NCBI GenBank assembly: GCA_934276485.1
Contig: CAKQTE010000134.1
Location: 1 to 62,608, forward strand
Direction: 5' to 3'
DNA from: an uncultured Spirochaetales bacterium
GTDB lineage: Bacteria; Spirochaetota; Spirochaetia; Sphaerochaetales; Sphaerochaetaceae
Length of the DNA: 62,608 nt
Shown: in pieces, positions 32,797 to 40,700 of the stretch
Layout: every line of letters starts with the position of its first letter
How positions within the stretch are numbered: position 1 is the first letter of the stretch
Notes under the pieces: model-generated
What the model was told of the DNA's origin: nothing
The model's database searches: none
The model's input: the letters and a program-made list of their open reading frames with translations, nothing else
Program-made: the position numbers and the translations under genes

Positions 32797-33426
32797 TTAG
32801 TTCTCACCGTAGAAATCATTAAGATTTGAAGCTGCTCCCTTGAGCACGATAATCTTTCTTCCATAAAGAAGTTCCTTTGCGGAAAGCTTATCGTAAGCAA
32901 GTACGTGCAAATAAGGAATATTCCTAGCTGCACGGCGAAGCATGGCATCGTCATCCTTCATAATAAGAACTGTGCGCTGTCCTTCTGTCTCGAAAGCCTT
33001 CATGATAGCTGCAACATCCTTAGTCTTACCATTCTCGCTGGTGAAATCCTCAACAACTACAAGTCTTCCCTCTTCTACACCAAGTGTAAGAAGGCTCTTC
33101 ATTGCAAGTCTCTTCATCTTCTTAGGCAGAGAGTATGAGTAATCTCTTGGCTTTGGTCCAAAGATTGTACCGCCACCAACGGTGATTGGAGACTTCTTGT
33201 CTCCTCTTCTTGCATTACCAGTTCCCTTCTGCTTATAAGGCTTAGTATTGCTGTAATTGACCTCAGCACGGGTCTTTGTACATGCAGTTCCGACGCGGCG
33301 GTTTGCTGCTTCATTTCTGATGGCATGGTAAATAGATCCTGTTGATACCTGAACTCCGAATACCTCTTCGTTCAATGCAATTGTTCCGATCTCTTTACCG
33401 GCTGTGGAAAATACTTTCTGTTCCAT
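32797..33426 (-). CDS. rplD: 50S ribosomal protein L4
   Basis: uL4, 209 aa, part of the tunnel constriction and the S10-operon autoregulator in E. coli. RAEVNYSNTKPYKQKGTGNA, then RRGDKKSP and GGGTIFGPKPRDYSYSLPKK form the tunnel loop. It is placed as usual between rplC and rplW. Confidence 0.97.
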   Translation of the reverse strand: MEQKVFSTAGKEIGTIALNEEVFGVQVSTGSIYHAIRNEAANRRVGTACTKTRAEVNYSNTKPYKQKGTGNARRGDKKSPITVGGGTIFGPKPRDYSYSLPKKMKRLAMKSLLTLGVEEGRLVVVEDFTSENGKTKDVAAIMKAFETEGQRTVLIMKDDDAMLRRAARNIPYLHVLAYDKLSAKELLYGRKIIVLKGAASNLNDFYGEN

Positions 33427-33440
33427 ATTCTCTACCTAAC

Positions 33441-34061
33441 CTACTTCTTAACTGCTTTCTTAACGATAACAGTACCATCAGTTGCGCCAGGAATAGCACC
33501 CTTAACCATAAGGACCTGCATCTCTGAGTCTACTGCTACAACCTTCAAATTCTGAACGGTTACTCTCTCACTACCCATGTGACCAGCCATTTTCTGACCC
33601 TTGAATGTGTGAGAAGGAGTAGATGACATAGCTGTACCACCAAGATCTCTGTGGAACTTTGAGCCATGTGTTGCTCTACCGCCGCCGAAGCCATAGCGCT
33701 TCATACCGCCCTGGAAACCCTTACCTTTGCTGGTTCCGGTTACATCAACGAAAGCTACATCTTTAAACAAGTCAACGCCTAGTGTATCCCCTACTGATAC
33801 TTCGTTGTCGAAATCTCTCATTTCAACGACGGTCTTCTTTGGCTCGCATACGTCTGTGAACTGGCCTGCAAAAGGCTTTGTTGTTCTAGACTTCTTTCTC
33901 TCGCCAGAAGCAAGAACTGCTGCACAATAGCCGTTCTTCTCTTCGGTTCTATTTGCGATGACTACATTATCTTCAATCTTAATTACAGTCACAGGAGTTA
34001 GTCTTCCGAAACTATCAAACACCTGTGTCATTCCAACTTTTTTGCCGATAAGCCCTAACAT
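33441..34061 (-). CDS. rplC: 50S ribosomal protein L3
   Basis: uL3, 206 aa, an early assembly protein reaching the peptidyl-transferase centre. MLGLIGKKVGMTQVFDSFGR opens the protein; GTSKGKGFQGGMKRYGF and THGSKFHRDLGGTAMSSTPS form the long loop, followed by KMAGHMGSERVTVQNLKVV. All is normal. Confidence 0.98.
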   Translation of the reverse strand: MLGLIGKKVGMTQVFDSFGRLTPVTVIKIEDNVVIANRTEEKNGYCAAVLASGERKKSRTTKPFAGQFTDVCEPKKTVVEMRDFDNEVSVGDTLGVDLFKDVAFVDVTGTSKGKGFQGGMKRYGFGGGRATHGSKFHRDLGGTAMSSTPSHTFKGQKMAGHMGSERVTVQNLKVVAVDSEMQVLMVKGAIPGATDGTVIVKKAVKK

Positions 34062-34075
34062 CTCTTACCTCAACT

Positions 34076-34384
34076 TTACTGTCTAATCTCAACATCCACA
34101 CCAGCTGGGAGCTCAAGTTTCATCAGGGCTTCAACAACCTTCTGGGTTGGATCCAGGATGTCAATCAATCTCTTGTGTGTTCTCATTTCAAACTGTTCAC
34201 GACTCTTCTTATTTACATGTGGTGATCTGAGGACAGTGTACTTGTTGATACGTGTAGGAAGTGGAACCGGACCTGATACCTGTGCACCTGCTCTTACAAC
34301 AGTCTGGACAATAGCCTTTGAGCTCTGCTCAACAAGCTCTACGTCAAATCCCCTCAACTTCACACGAATTCTTTCGTTTGCCAT
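34076..34384 (-). CDS. rpsJ: 30S ribosomal protein S10
   Basis: uS10, 102 aa, also known as NusE, which joins NusB/NusG antitermination. RIRVKLRGFDVELVEQSSKA, GPVPLPTRINKYTVLRSPHV and KLELPAGVDVEIRQ are signature segments. It is the first gene of the S10 block and lies 68 bp after tuf, with a hairpin in the gap. Confidence 0.98.
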   Translation of the reverse strand: MANERIRVKLRGFDVELVEQSSKAIVQTVVRAGAQVSGPVPLPTRINKYTVLRSPHVNKKSREQFEMRTHKRLIDILDPTQKVVEALMKLELPAGVDVEIRQ

Positions 34385-34412
34385 TTAAAAAATCTCCAAA
34401 AAATCAATAGGC

Positions 34413-34433
34413 AGCCCGGGAATCCCCCGAGCT
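34413..34433 (-). promoter_or_regulatory. tuf-rpsJ intercistronic hairpin
   Basis: Minus strand: AGCTCGGG pairs with CCCGGGCT (8 bp, one G-U) around GGATT. A T6 run lies 10 nt further, too far for a standard terminator. It is likely a partial terminator, processing site or S10-operon leader element. Confidence 0.45.
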
Positions 34434-34452
34434 TACCTTAGTTTAAGTTTAA

Positions 34453-35643
34453 TTACTCTGTGATCTCAGTAACCTGGCCTGAAGCAACAGTTCTTCCGCC
34501 CTCTCTGATAGCGAAGCGAAGTCCCTTGTCCATAGCAACTGGGTGAATGAGTTCAACATTGATCTCAGTGTGATCGCCAGGCATAACCATTTCCTTTCCA
34601 GCTGGAAGGTGACATGTACCTGTGATATCTGTTGTTCTGAAGTAGAACTGAGGTCTGTAACCATCGAAGAATGGTGAGTGTCTACCACCTTCTTCCTTAG
34701 ATAGTACGTAGATTGTTCCTGTGAACTTCTGGTGAGGAGTAATTGAATTTGGCTTAGCAAGAACCTGACCTCTTACAACTTCCTTCTTATCTACACCTCT
34801 GAGGAGTGCTCCGATGTTATCTCCAGCCTGACCTTCGTCAAGAAGCTTGTTGAACATTTCAACACCTGTAACAACAGAGTTCTTTGTTTCCTTAATACCA
34901 ACAATCTGTACTGGATCGTTTACGTGGATAACACCGCGCTCAACTCTACCTGTAACTACTGTACCTCTTCCTGAAATTGAGAAGATGTCCTCGATTGGCA
35001 TCAAGAATGGCTGATCGATTGCCCTCTCTGGCTGTGGGATGTAAGCATCCATTGCGTCGAGAAGTTCGTCGATGCACTTCTGAGCTTCTGGATCGTCTGG
35101 GTTTGTCATAGCAACATAAGCTGAACCCTTGATAACAGGAGCGTTAGCACCGTCGAAGCCGTACTCTGTGAGAAGGTCTCTCATTTCCTCTTCTACGAGC
35201 TCAATTAGATCTGGATCGTCTACCTGATCACACTTGTTGATGAATACGATGATTGCTGGAACACCTACCTGTCTAGCAAGAAGGATGTGCTCTTTTGTCT
35301 GAGCCATAGCACCATCAGTTGCAGCTACTACGAGGATAGCTCCATCCATCTGAGCAGCACCTGTGATCATGTTCTTGATGTAGTCAGCGTGACCGGGGCA
35401 GTCTACGTGAGCATAGTGTCTGTTCTTTGACTGATACTCAACGTGTCTTGTGTTGATAGTGATACCTCTCTCCTTCTCTTCTGGTGCATTGTCAATTGCA
35501 TCATAAGCAAGGGCCTTGTCGCCGAACAACTTCGCACAATGTGAAGTAATTGCAGCTGTGAGAGTGGTCTTACCATGGTCTACGTGACCAATAGTACCTA
35601 CGTTTACGTGTGGCTTAGTTCTCTCGAATTTTTCCTTAGCCAT
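34453..35643 (-). CDS. tuf: Elongation factor Tu
   Basis: GTPase delivering aminoacyl-tRNA, 396 aa. G1 GHVDHGKT (19-26), G3 DCPGHADY, G4 NKCD and G5 GSAYVA-type segment are intact, followed by the beta-barrel domains (ISGRGTVVTGRVERG, LAKPNSITPHQKFTGTIYVL). The start at 35643 has AGGAGG 5 nt upstream; the longer in-frame extension lies in the structured leader. Only this copy is visible. It has a strong promoter at 35897-35925 and probably reads into the S10 cluster. fusA, often just upstream, is absent. Confidence 0.98.
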   Translation of the reverse strand: MAKEKFERTKPHVNVGTIGHVDHGKTTLTAAITSHCAKLFGDKALAYDAIDNAPEEKERGITINTRHVEYQSKNRHYAHVDCPGHADYIKNMITGAAQMDGAILVVAATDGAMAQTKEHILLARQVGVPAIIVFINKCDQVDDPDLIELVEEEMRDLLTEYGFDGANAPVIKGSAYVAMTNPDDPEAQKCIDELLDAMDAYIPQPERAIDQPFLMPIEDIFSISGRGTVVTGRVERGVIHVNDPVQIVGIKETKNSVVTGVEMFNKLLDEGQAGDNIGALLRGVDKKEVVRGQVLAKPNSITPHQKFTGTIYVLSKEEGGRHSPFFDGYRPQFYFRTTDITGTCHLPAGKEMVMPGDHTEINVELIHPVAMDKGLRFAIREGGRTVASGQVTEITE

Positions 35644-35653
35644 CAGTTCCTCC

Positions 35654-35890
35654 TTGTGGTCAATACCACAAATTTTGATATCGCTATAAAGGCCCAAGCC
35701 TTTATCGTTTGCGTGAGACAACTGATTGCCATTTACGACTTTAAGATGTTCCAGAGGTCGAAGGCATTAATCCTGCGACATACGTTTTAAATCATAAAAA
35801 CCCAAAATCCGGAACCACCTTATCGCCACAGCAATCGGTTTGGCTCTTTGTCGACTCGTAGAAAAAATTGTCCTACCAAATGTCGACACC
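35654..35890 (-). promoter_or_regulatory. Long structured 5' leader of tuf
   Basis: About 245 nt separate the promoter from the tuf ATG. Minus-strand stems seen by eye: TGTCGAC with GTCGACA (35849-35888); a branched stem at about 35801-35844 (inner ATTGC and GCGAT, outer CCAAA and TTTGG) followed by TTTTT, which could be an attenuator; ATAAAGGC with GCCTTTAT (35686-35705); and TTGTGGT with ACCACAA (35654-35671), which directly abuts the AGGAGG site. The layout suggests control by attenuation or ribosome-site masking; the ligand or factor is unknown. Confidence 0.5.
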
Positions 35891-35896
35891 TTAGCT

Positions 35897-35925
35897 ACTA
35901 TATTTGTTTTTTCAAATCATGTCAA
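35897..35925 (-). promoter_or_regulatory. Strong promoter of tuf
   Basis: Perfect -35 TTGACA (35925-35920), 17-nt spacer, -10 TATAGT (35902-35897). Between this and the divergent TSCPD promoter lie about 120 bp of very AT-rich DNA with a GGCAAA/TTTGCC inverted repeat (35985-36017). Confidence 0.85.
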
Positions 35926-36045
35926 CTAATTCATTATAAGAAAAGGATTACCATTTTATTTATGTTATTTTGGTGCTATTTTTGGGCAAATTCATGCTAT
36001 AAATGTCCATTTTTGCCTATCCTTTATTTATATATGCTTATCATT

Positions 36046-36074
36046 TTGACTCTTTTGGCTTTTTAATTTAAATT
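36046..36074 (+). promoter_or_regulatory. Promoter of the TSCPD gene
   Basis: -35 TTGACT (36046-36051), 17-nt spacer, -10 TAAATT (36069-36074); the ATG is at 36092 after GGAG. Confidence 0.6.
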
Positions 36075-36091
36075 TTGTCCTGGAGAGTATT

Positions 36092-36340
36092 ATGAAGGAA
36101 GTTACATTCACTCCACATGGAGTATGCTCAAGAAAGATTAATTTCAATCTTGATGATAATGGATGCATTCACGACCTGAAGTTTGAAGGCGGATGCAATG
36201 GAAACCTAAAAGCTATTGGTAAGCTTTGCGAAGGCGAGAAAGCTGAAAAGATCATTGGAATTTTGAAAGGCAATACTTGCGGACCAAGAAGCACAAGCTG
36301 TGCAGATCAGCTAGCTAAGGCTCTAGAAGAGAACCTATAG
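36092..36340 (+). CDS. TSCPD domain-containing protein
   Basis: An 82-aa protein with the small TSCPD domain: GVCSRKINFNLDDNGCIHDL, then GGCNGNLKAIGKLCEGE and the near-signature TSCADQLAKAL. The domain occurs alone or at the C-terminus of some class II ribonucleotide reductases, where its cysteines are thought to bind metal. Standing alone its function is unknown; five conserved cysteines suggest metal binding. It has its own promoter, a good ribosome binding site and its own terminator, and is divergent from tuf. Confidence 0.85.
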   Translation: MKEVTFTPHGVCSRKINFNLDDNGCIHDLKFEGGCNGNLKAIGKLCEGEKAEKIIGILKGNTCGPRSTSCADQLAKALEENL

Positions 36341-36344
36341 CACG

Positions 36345-36371
36345 AGAGGAAGTATGCGCTTCCTCTTTTTT
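36345..36371 (+). terminator. Terminator of the TSCPD gene
   Basis: AGAGGAAG pairs with CTTCCTCT (8 bp, 6-nt loop) followed by a run of T. It starts 5 nt after the stop codon and touches the end of the convergent small gene. Confidence 0.9.
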
Positions 36372-36700
36372 CATCTAACAATACCTTTTAGCATCAAGTA
36401 TCCAACAAAGTCATAGTATATATCTCTATGAGCAAACACTTCCCCATCCTCTATGAAGATAGATTCAATGGAAAGAGCGTTGACTGTATCTTCAATATCC
36501 AGTAGTTCATCATTATCGATTTTCTCAAGATACAAAGGAAGAATAGACTCTCGAAAGAGTTCGTTGCCATTCTTCTTTTCAAACATCTCTATTCTGGAAA
36601 TTACAGATACTTGGCTAAACCAATGCGTTATTAGCTTATAGCTTTCATGTGAAAACTTTGATGCGTATTCTGAAAGTGAATAAAAATCGTCGTAATCCAC
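36371..36700 (-). CDS. Small acidic protein of unknown function
   Basis: A 109-aa ORF that I do not recognise. It is rich in Asp, Glu and aromatic residues (YDDFYSLSEY, HRDIYYDFVGYLMLKG), with no membrane segment, signal or known motif. The start is GTG at 36700, with AAGGA about 7 nt upstream. It lies 15 nt after the rpsG terminator, so expression may rely on read-through from rpsG. Its codon use looks like its neighbours. It replaces fusA in the usual rpsG-fusA-tuf order. Confidence 0.55.
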   Translation of the reverse strand: MDYDDFYSLSEYASKFSHESYKLITHWFSQVSVISRIEMFEKKNGNELFRESILPLYLEKIDNDELLDIEDTVNALSIESIFIEDGEVFAHRDIYYDFVGYLMLKGIVR

Positions 36701-36714
36701 TACTTGTCCTTTAT

Positions 36715-36742
36715 GTAAAAAGGACCGGATAACCGGTCCTTT
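36715..36742 (-). terminator. Terminator of rpsL-rpsG
   Basis: Minus strand: AAAGGACCGG pairs perfectly with CCGGTCCTTT (10 bp, TTAT loop), with further T. It begins 3 nt after the rpsG stop. Confidence 0.9.
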
Positions 36743-36745
36743 GAA

Positions 36746-37213
36746 CTACCATCTGATGTGGCTGAAAGCCTTGTTTGCTTCTGCCATGCGGTGTACATCT
36801 TCCTTCTTCTTGAAAGCTGCACCTGTTGAATTGTATGCATCAACTAGCTCATCAGCAAGCTTTGCTGACATGCTCTTTCCATTTCTAGAACGAGCTGCTG
36901 CGATAATCCATCTCATTGAAAGAGCTTCTCTTCTGCTTTCTCTGATTTCAACTGGAACCTGGTAAGTTGCACCACCGACACGTCTCGATTTGATCTCAAC
37001 AACTGGCTTTACATTGTCGACAGCCTTGTTGAATACATCGATTGCATTCTCACCTGTCTTCTCTGCAATTGCATCAAGTGCAGAATATAGGATCTTTGAA
37101 GAAGTTGACTTCTTTCCATCAAGCATCATTCTGCAAATGAACTTCTCTACTACTGTGCTATTGTAGATAGCATCTGGCTGTACCTTTCTAACAGGAGTTT
37201 TAAGTCTTGACAT
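36746..37213 (-). CDS. rpsG: 30S ribosomal protein S7
   Basis: uS7, 155 aa, head nucleator contacting E-site tRNA. VRKVQPDAIYNSTVVEKFIC, NVKPVVEIKSRRVGGATYQV and RWIIAAARSRNGKSMSAKLA are typical. It follows rpsL by 18 nt and is followed by a strong terminator, so the str operon ends here rather than continuing to fusA. Confidence 0.98.
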   Translation of the reverse strand: MSRLKTPVRKVQPDAIYNSTVVEKFICRMMLDGKKSTSSKILYSALDAIAEKTGENAIDVFNKAVDNVKPVVEIKSRRVGGATYQVPVEIRESRREALSMRWIIAAARSRNGKSMSAKLADELVDAYNSTGAAFKKKEDVHRMAEANKAFSHIRW

Positions 37214-37231
37214 ATCTCTTTCCTCCTCCTA

Positions 37232-37606
37232 TCAAGCCTTTGGCTTCTTAGCACCGTACTTAGAGCGGCTTCTCTTTCTGTCGTTAACACCAAGAGTATC
37301 CTTAGATCCTCTGATGATGTGGTATCTTACACCAGGAAGGTCCTTAACTCTTCCACCTCTGATAAGAACAACAGAGTGCTCCTGCAAGTTGTGTCCAATA
37401 CCAGGGATATAAGCTGTAACTTCAATTCCATTTGAAAGACGAACTCTGGCGACCTTTCTAAGAGCTGAGTTTGGCTTCTTAGGAGTTACTGTCATAACTC
37501 TAGTGCAAACGCCTCTCTTCTGTGGGCATCCCTCAAGAGCTGGAGATTTTGTCTTGCTCTTGGATGTGGTTCTACCCTTCCTAATTAGCTGATTAATTGT
37601 AGGCAT
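37232..37606 (-). CDS. rpsL: 30S ribosomal protein S12
   Basis: uS12, 124 aa, at the decoding centre. MPTINQLIRKGRTTSKSKTK, TPKKPNSALRKVARVRL and LIRGGRVKDLPGVRYHI are present. The two lysines whose change gives streptomycin resistance (in PKKPNSA and RVKDLPG) are wild type. It is preceded by 129 bp with hairpins after rpoC. Confidence 0.98.
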   Translation of the reverse strand: MPTINQLIRKGRTTSKSKTKSPALEGCPQKRGVCTRVMTVTPKKPNSALRKVARVRLSNGIEVTAYIPGIGHNLQEHSVVLIRGGRVKDLPGVRYHIIRGSKDTLGVNDRKRSRSKYGAKKPKA

Positions 37607-37735
37607 CTTTAGTGACGCTCCTTATCTTGATTGATCTACATACATAGATCGATGCCGCAATGCGACAATTTATATTTAACCATGGTCAGCATGAGCTGAA
37701 ATCAGACTCCCTCAAGGAGAGACGCCAACAGGCGC
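37607..37735 (-). promoter_or_regulatory. rpoC-rpsL gap with hairpins
   Basis: No gene. On the minus strand there are AGGCGCC with GGCGTCT (7 bp, overlapping the rpoC stop), GTCGC with GCGGC, and GATCTA with TAGATC (37633-37650). A TATAAA box near 37668-37673 could be a -10, but its -35 is poor. None of the hairpins has a T-run, so these look like leader or processing elements. Confidence 0.35.
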
Positions 37736-40700
37736 CTACTCCTCTGTTAGAGGTTCGTCTTCTGCGACATCAGCTCCCACAGTCTTCATATCTGCAATAT
37801 CCTCGATATCCAAGTCTTCCTCAACAAAGGAATCTGCTTTTCTTTCCTTTCTTGCCTTATCGACTTCTTTCTGGAGTTCGAGAAGCTTTTCATCTTCATC
37901 AAGGTGAACGGTTCTGTATCTCTTAAGTCCTGTACCTGCAGGGATAAGATGTCCAATGATAACGTTCTCCTTGAGACCTCTCAGCTCATCCTTTTTACCA
38001 GCAATAGCAGCATTAGTCAATACTTTGGTTGTGGAGAGGAATGAAGCTGCTGAGATAAATGACTCTACAGTAAGTGCTGCATCGGATACACCCTGAAGAA
38101 CAGGTCTTCCAATTGCAGGAGTCAATCCCTTAGCCTTAACCTCTGCGTTAACACTATCGAACAAATGCTTGTCAACTTTCTGCATCTTGATGAATTGAGT
38201 ATCACCAGCTCTTAGAACCTCAACTTTCTTGAGCATCTGACGAATGATGATTCCAAGGTGCTTCTCGTTGATCTCTACGCCCTGCATTCTATAAACCTTC
38301 TGAATTGCGTTAACAAGGAAGGCTAGAACTGCATTCTGTCCAAGAACATCGAGAACTTCTCTTGAAGTAACAGGCTCATCGCAAAGTGGATCTCCTGCCT
38401 TAACCTCATCCCCTTCTCTTACAAGAAGGATTGCATCCTTTGTATATACCTTGTGTGGATGCATTGTTCCAAAAGCGTCCTCAATTGTAACAGTAGTTGA
38501 ACCACTATTAGCGCTTGCAAGCTGAACACTCTTAACCATACCGCTAACTCTAGCAAGGATGATTGGGTTAATCTTGTTAGAAGAAGCAACCTTACCATGA
38601 CGAGCTTCAAAGAGAGCATCGACCTGAGGAAGACCTCCCGCGATATCCTGAGTTGTTGTGCTATCCTTTGATACTCTTGCGATAACATCACCAGCTTCAA
38701 CAAACTCACCCTTCTCCTTAACAAGCATGTAAGCTCCACCAGGAATCTGGTAGCTATTAATGTTGCCGCTATCTGTCTTGATAATAACAGTTGGTCTGAA
38801 AGCACCCAAGTGAGCACTTGGAACAACCATCATATCAACCTCACCAGCCTCATTGAAGAGCTTTCTGTATGTTTTGTCTTCAACGAAATCACTCATATCC
38901 TCAACGACACCAGACTCTTCTGCAATGATTGGATCGGAGAATGGATCGAATGTGATGATATCTGTATCAGCTTCAACAACCTGTCCTTCTGAAACGAATA
39001 GCTCTGAACCAGCTGGAACTGGGTATTCAGTTGTAGAACCTACAACGAAAGCTCTGTCTCCAATAATGCAAAGCTTTCCGTTCTGATTAGCATCTACTGT
39101 GTCACCATTCTTAGCAACAAATAGAGGATAGCCCTTACCTACAGCACCGCCATTTTCAACAAGAAGCTGTGAATATCTTCCAGAAACTTCCTCTAGGATT
39201 CTTGTAGCACTTAGGTGTCCCTTTCTTGGGAAGAGCTTCTGTCCTCTTGCGTTGTCAATCAATAGGCCCTTGATAGCGCTGATGATTACAGGATAAGCAA
39301 ATGAGAGCTTGTTCTCCTTAGTAGATGTAGAAGCTGTACCTCCAACGTGGAAGGTTCTCATGGTTAGCTGTGTACCTGGCTGACCGATGGACTGAGCTGC
39401 GATAATACCTACGGCCTCACCGATTTCAACTGTTCTGTTAGTAGCCAAGTTTCTACCATAACACTTTCTACATACACCATGCTCACTTTCACAAGTAAGT
39501 ACTGTTCTCATGAGTACTTTCTCAACGCCAGCAGCTTCAATCTGACTTGCTGTCTCATCGCTGATTTCCTCGTTAGCCTTTGCAAGAACAACGGAGTGTC
39601 CATTCTCATCCTTCAAGAATGGGTGATATACATCTTCAACAGGACATGAACCAACAATTCTGGAAGCAAGAGATTCTACTACAGAGTCTCCATCCTTAAC
39701 TGCAGATACCCACATACCGTTGATTGTATGACAATCTTCTTCAGATACAACAACATCCTGAGCAACATCAACAAGCTTTCTTGTAAGATATCCAGCCTTA
39801 GCTGTCTTAAGAGCAGTATCAGTAAGACCCTTTCTAGCACCGTTTGAAGAAATGAAGAATTCCATGATTGAAAGTCCTTCCTTGAAGTTGGACTTAACTG
39901 GAACGTCGATAACCTTACCATTAGGCTTAGTCATCAAACCTCTCATCGCACCAAGCTGTCTGATCTGAGTCTTAGAACCTCTCGCACCTGAGTCAGCCAT
40001 CATAAATAGAGGGTTGAATCCATGCTGGCTCTTCTTGAGCTCATCCATAAGAACGTTTGTGAGCTTCTCGTTTGTTTCTGTCCAAACTTCGATAACTCTG
40101 TTGTATCTCTCTTCCTGAGTGATCTGTCCATCGTGGAACTGCTGAGATACAACTGCTTGCTTCTCGTTTGCTTCTTCGATGATTCCAGCTTTCTCGTCAG
40201 GAACGATCATATCTGATAGACCAATTGTTGCACCAAATAGAGTTGCGTACTTGAATCCAAGATCCTTTACAGAATCCAAGAGCTCTACAGCAACACTTGG
40301 CTTTCTATTCTTGATAGTTGCACCAATGAGCTTCTTCAGCTGCTTATCGCCTAGACAGTAGTTCTGGTATGGGATTCCCTGTGGAATTGAAGAGTTGAAG
40401 ATGATTCTTCCTGGAGTTGTCTCAATCCACATCTTTCCATCAGCAACGCCCTTATTGCCATTTGCATCAACAAATTCAAGGCCATCCTTCAAGCGATAGT
40501 AAATCTTCTCATTGTAGCTAACAGCCTTCATATCAATAGCAGCTTCGATTTCTGCAATTGATTCAAAGTGCTTTCTATTCTCTCCTCTGTCGAGGTCCTC
40601 TCTTTCCTTGGTTAGGTAGTAAATACCCAAGACCATGTCCTGAGATGGGAATGCAATTGGCTTTCCGTTAGCAGGGTCAAGAAGGTTTGTAGTTGAAAGC

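Noticed and set aside
35644..35721. 26-residue N-terminal extension of EF-Tu
   Set aside because: The open frame lies in the structured leader; the canonical MAKEKFERTKPHVN start has a perfect ribosome binding site.
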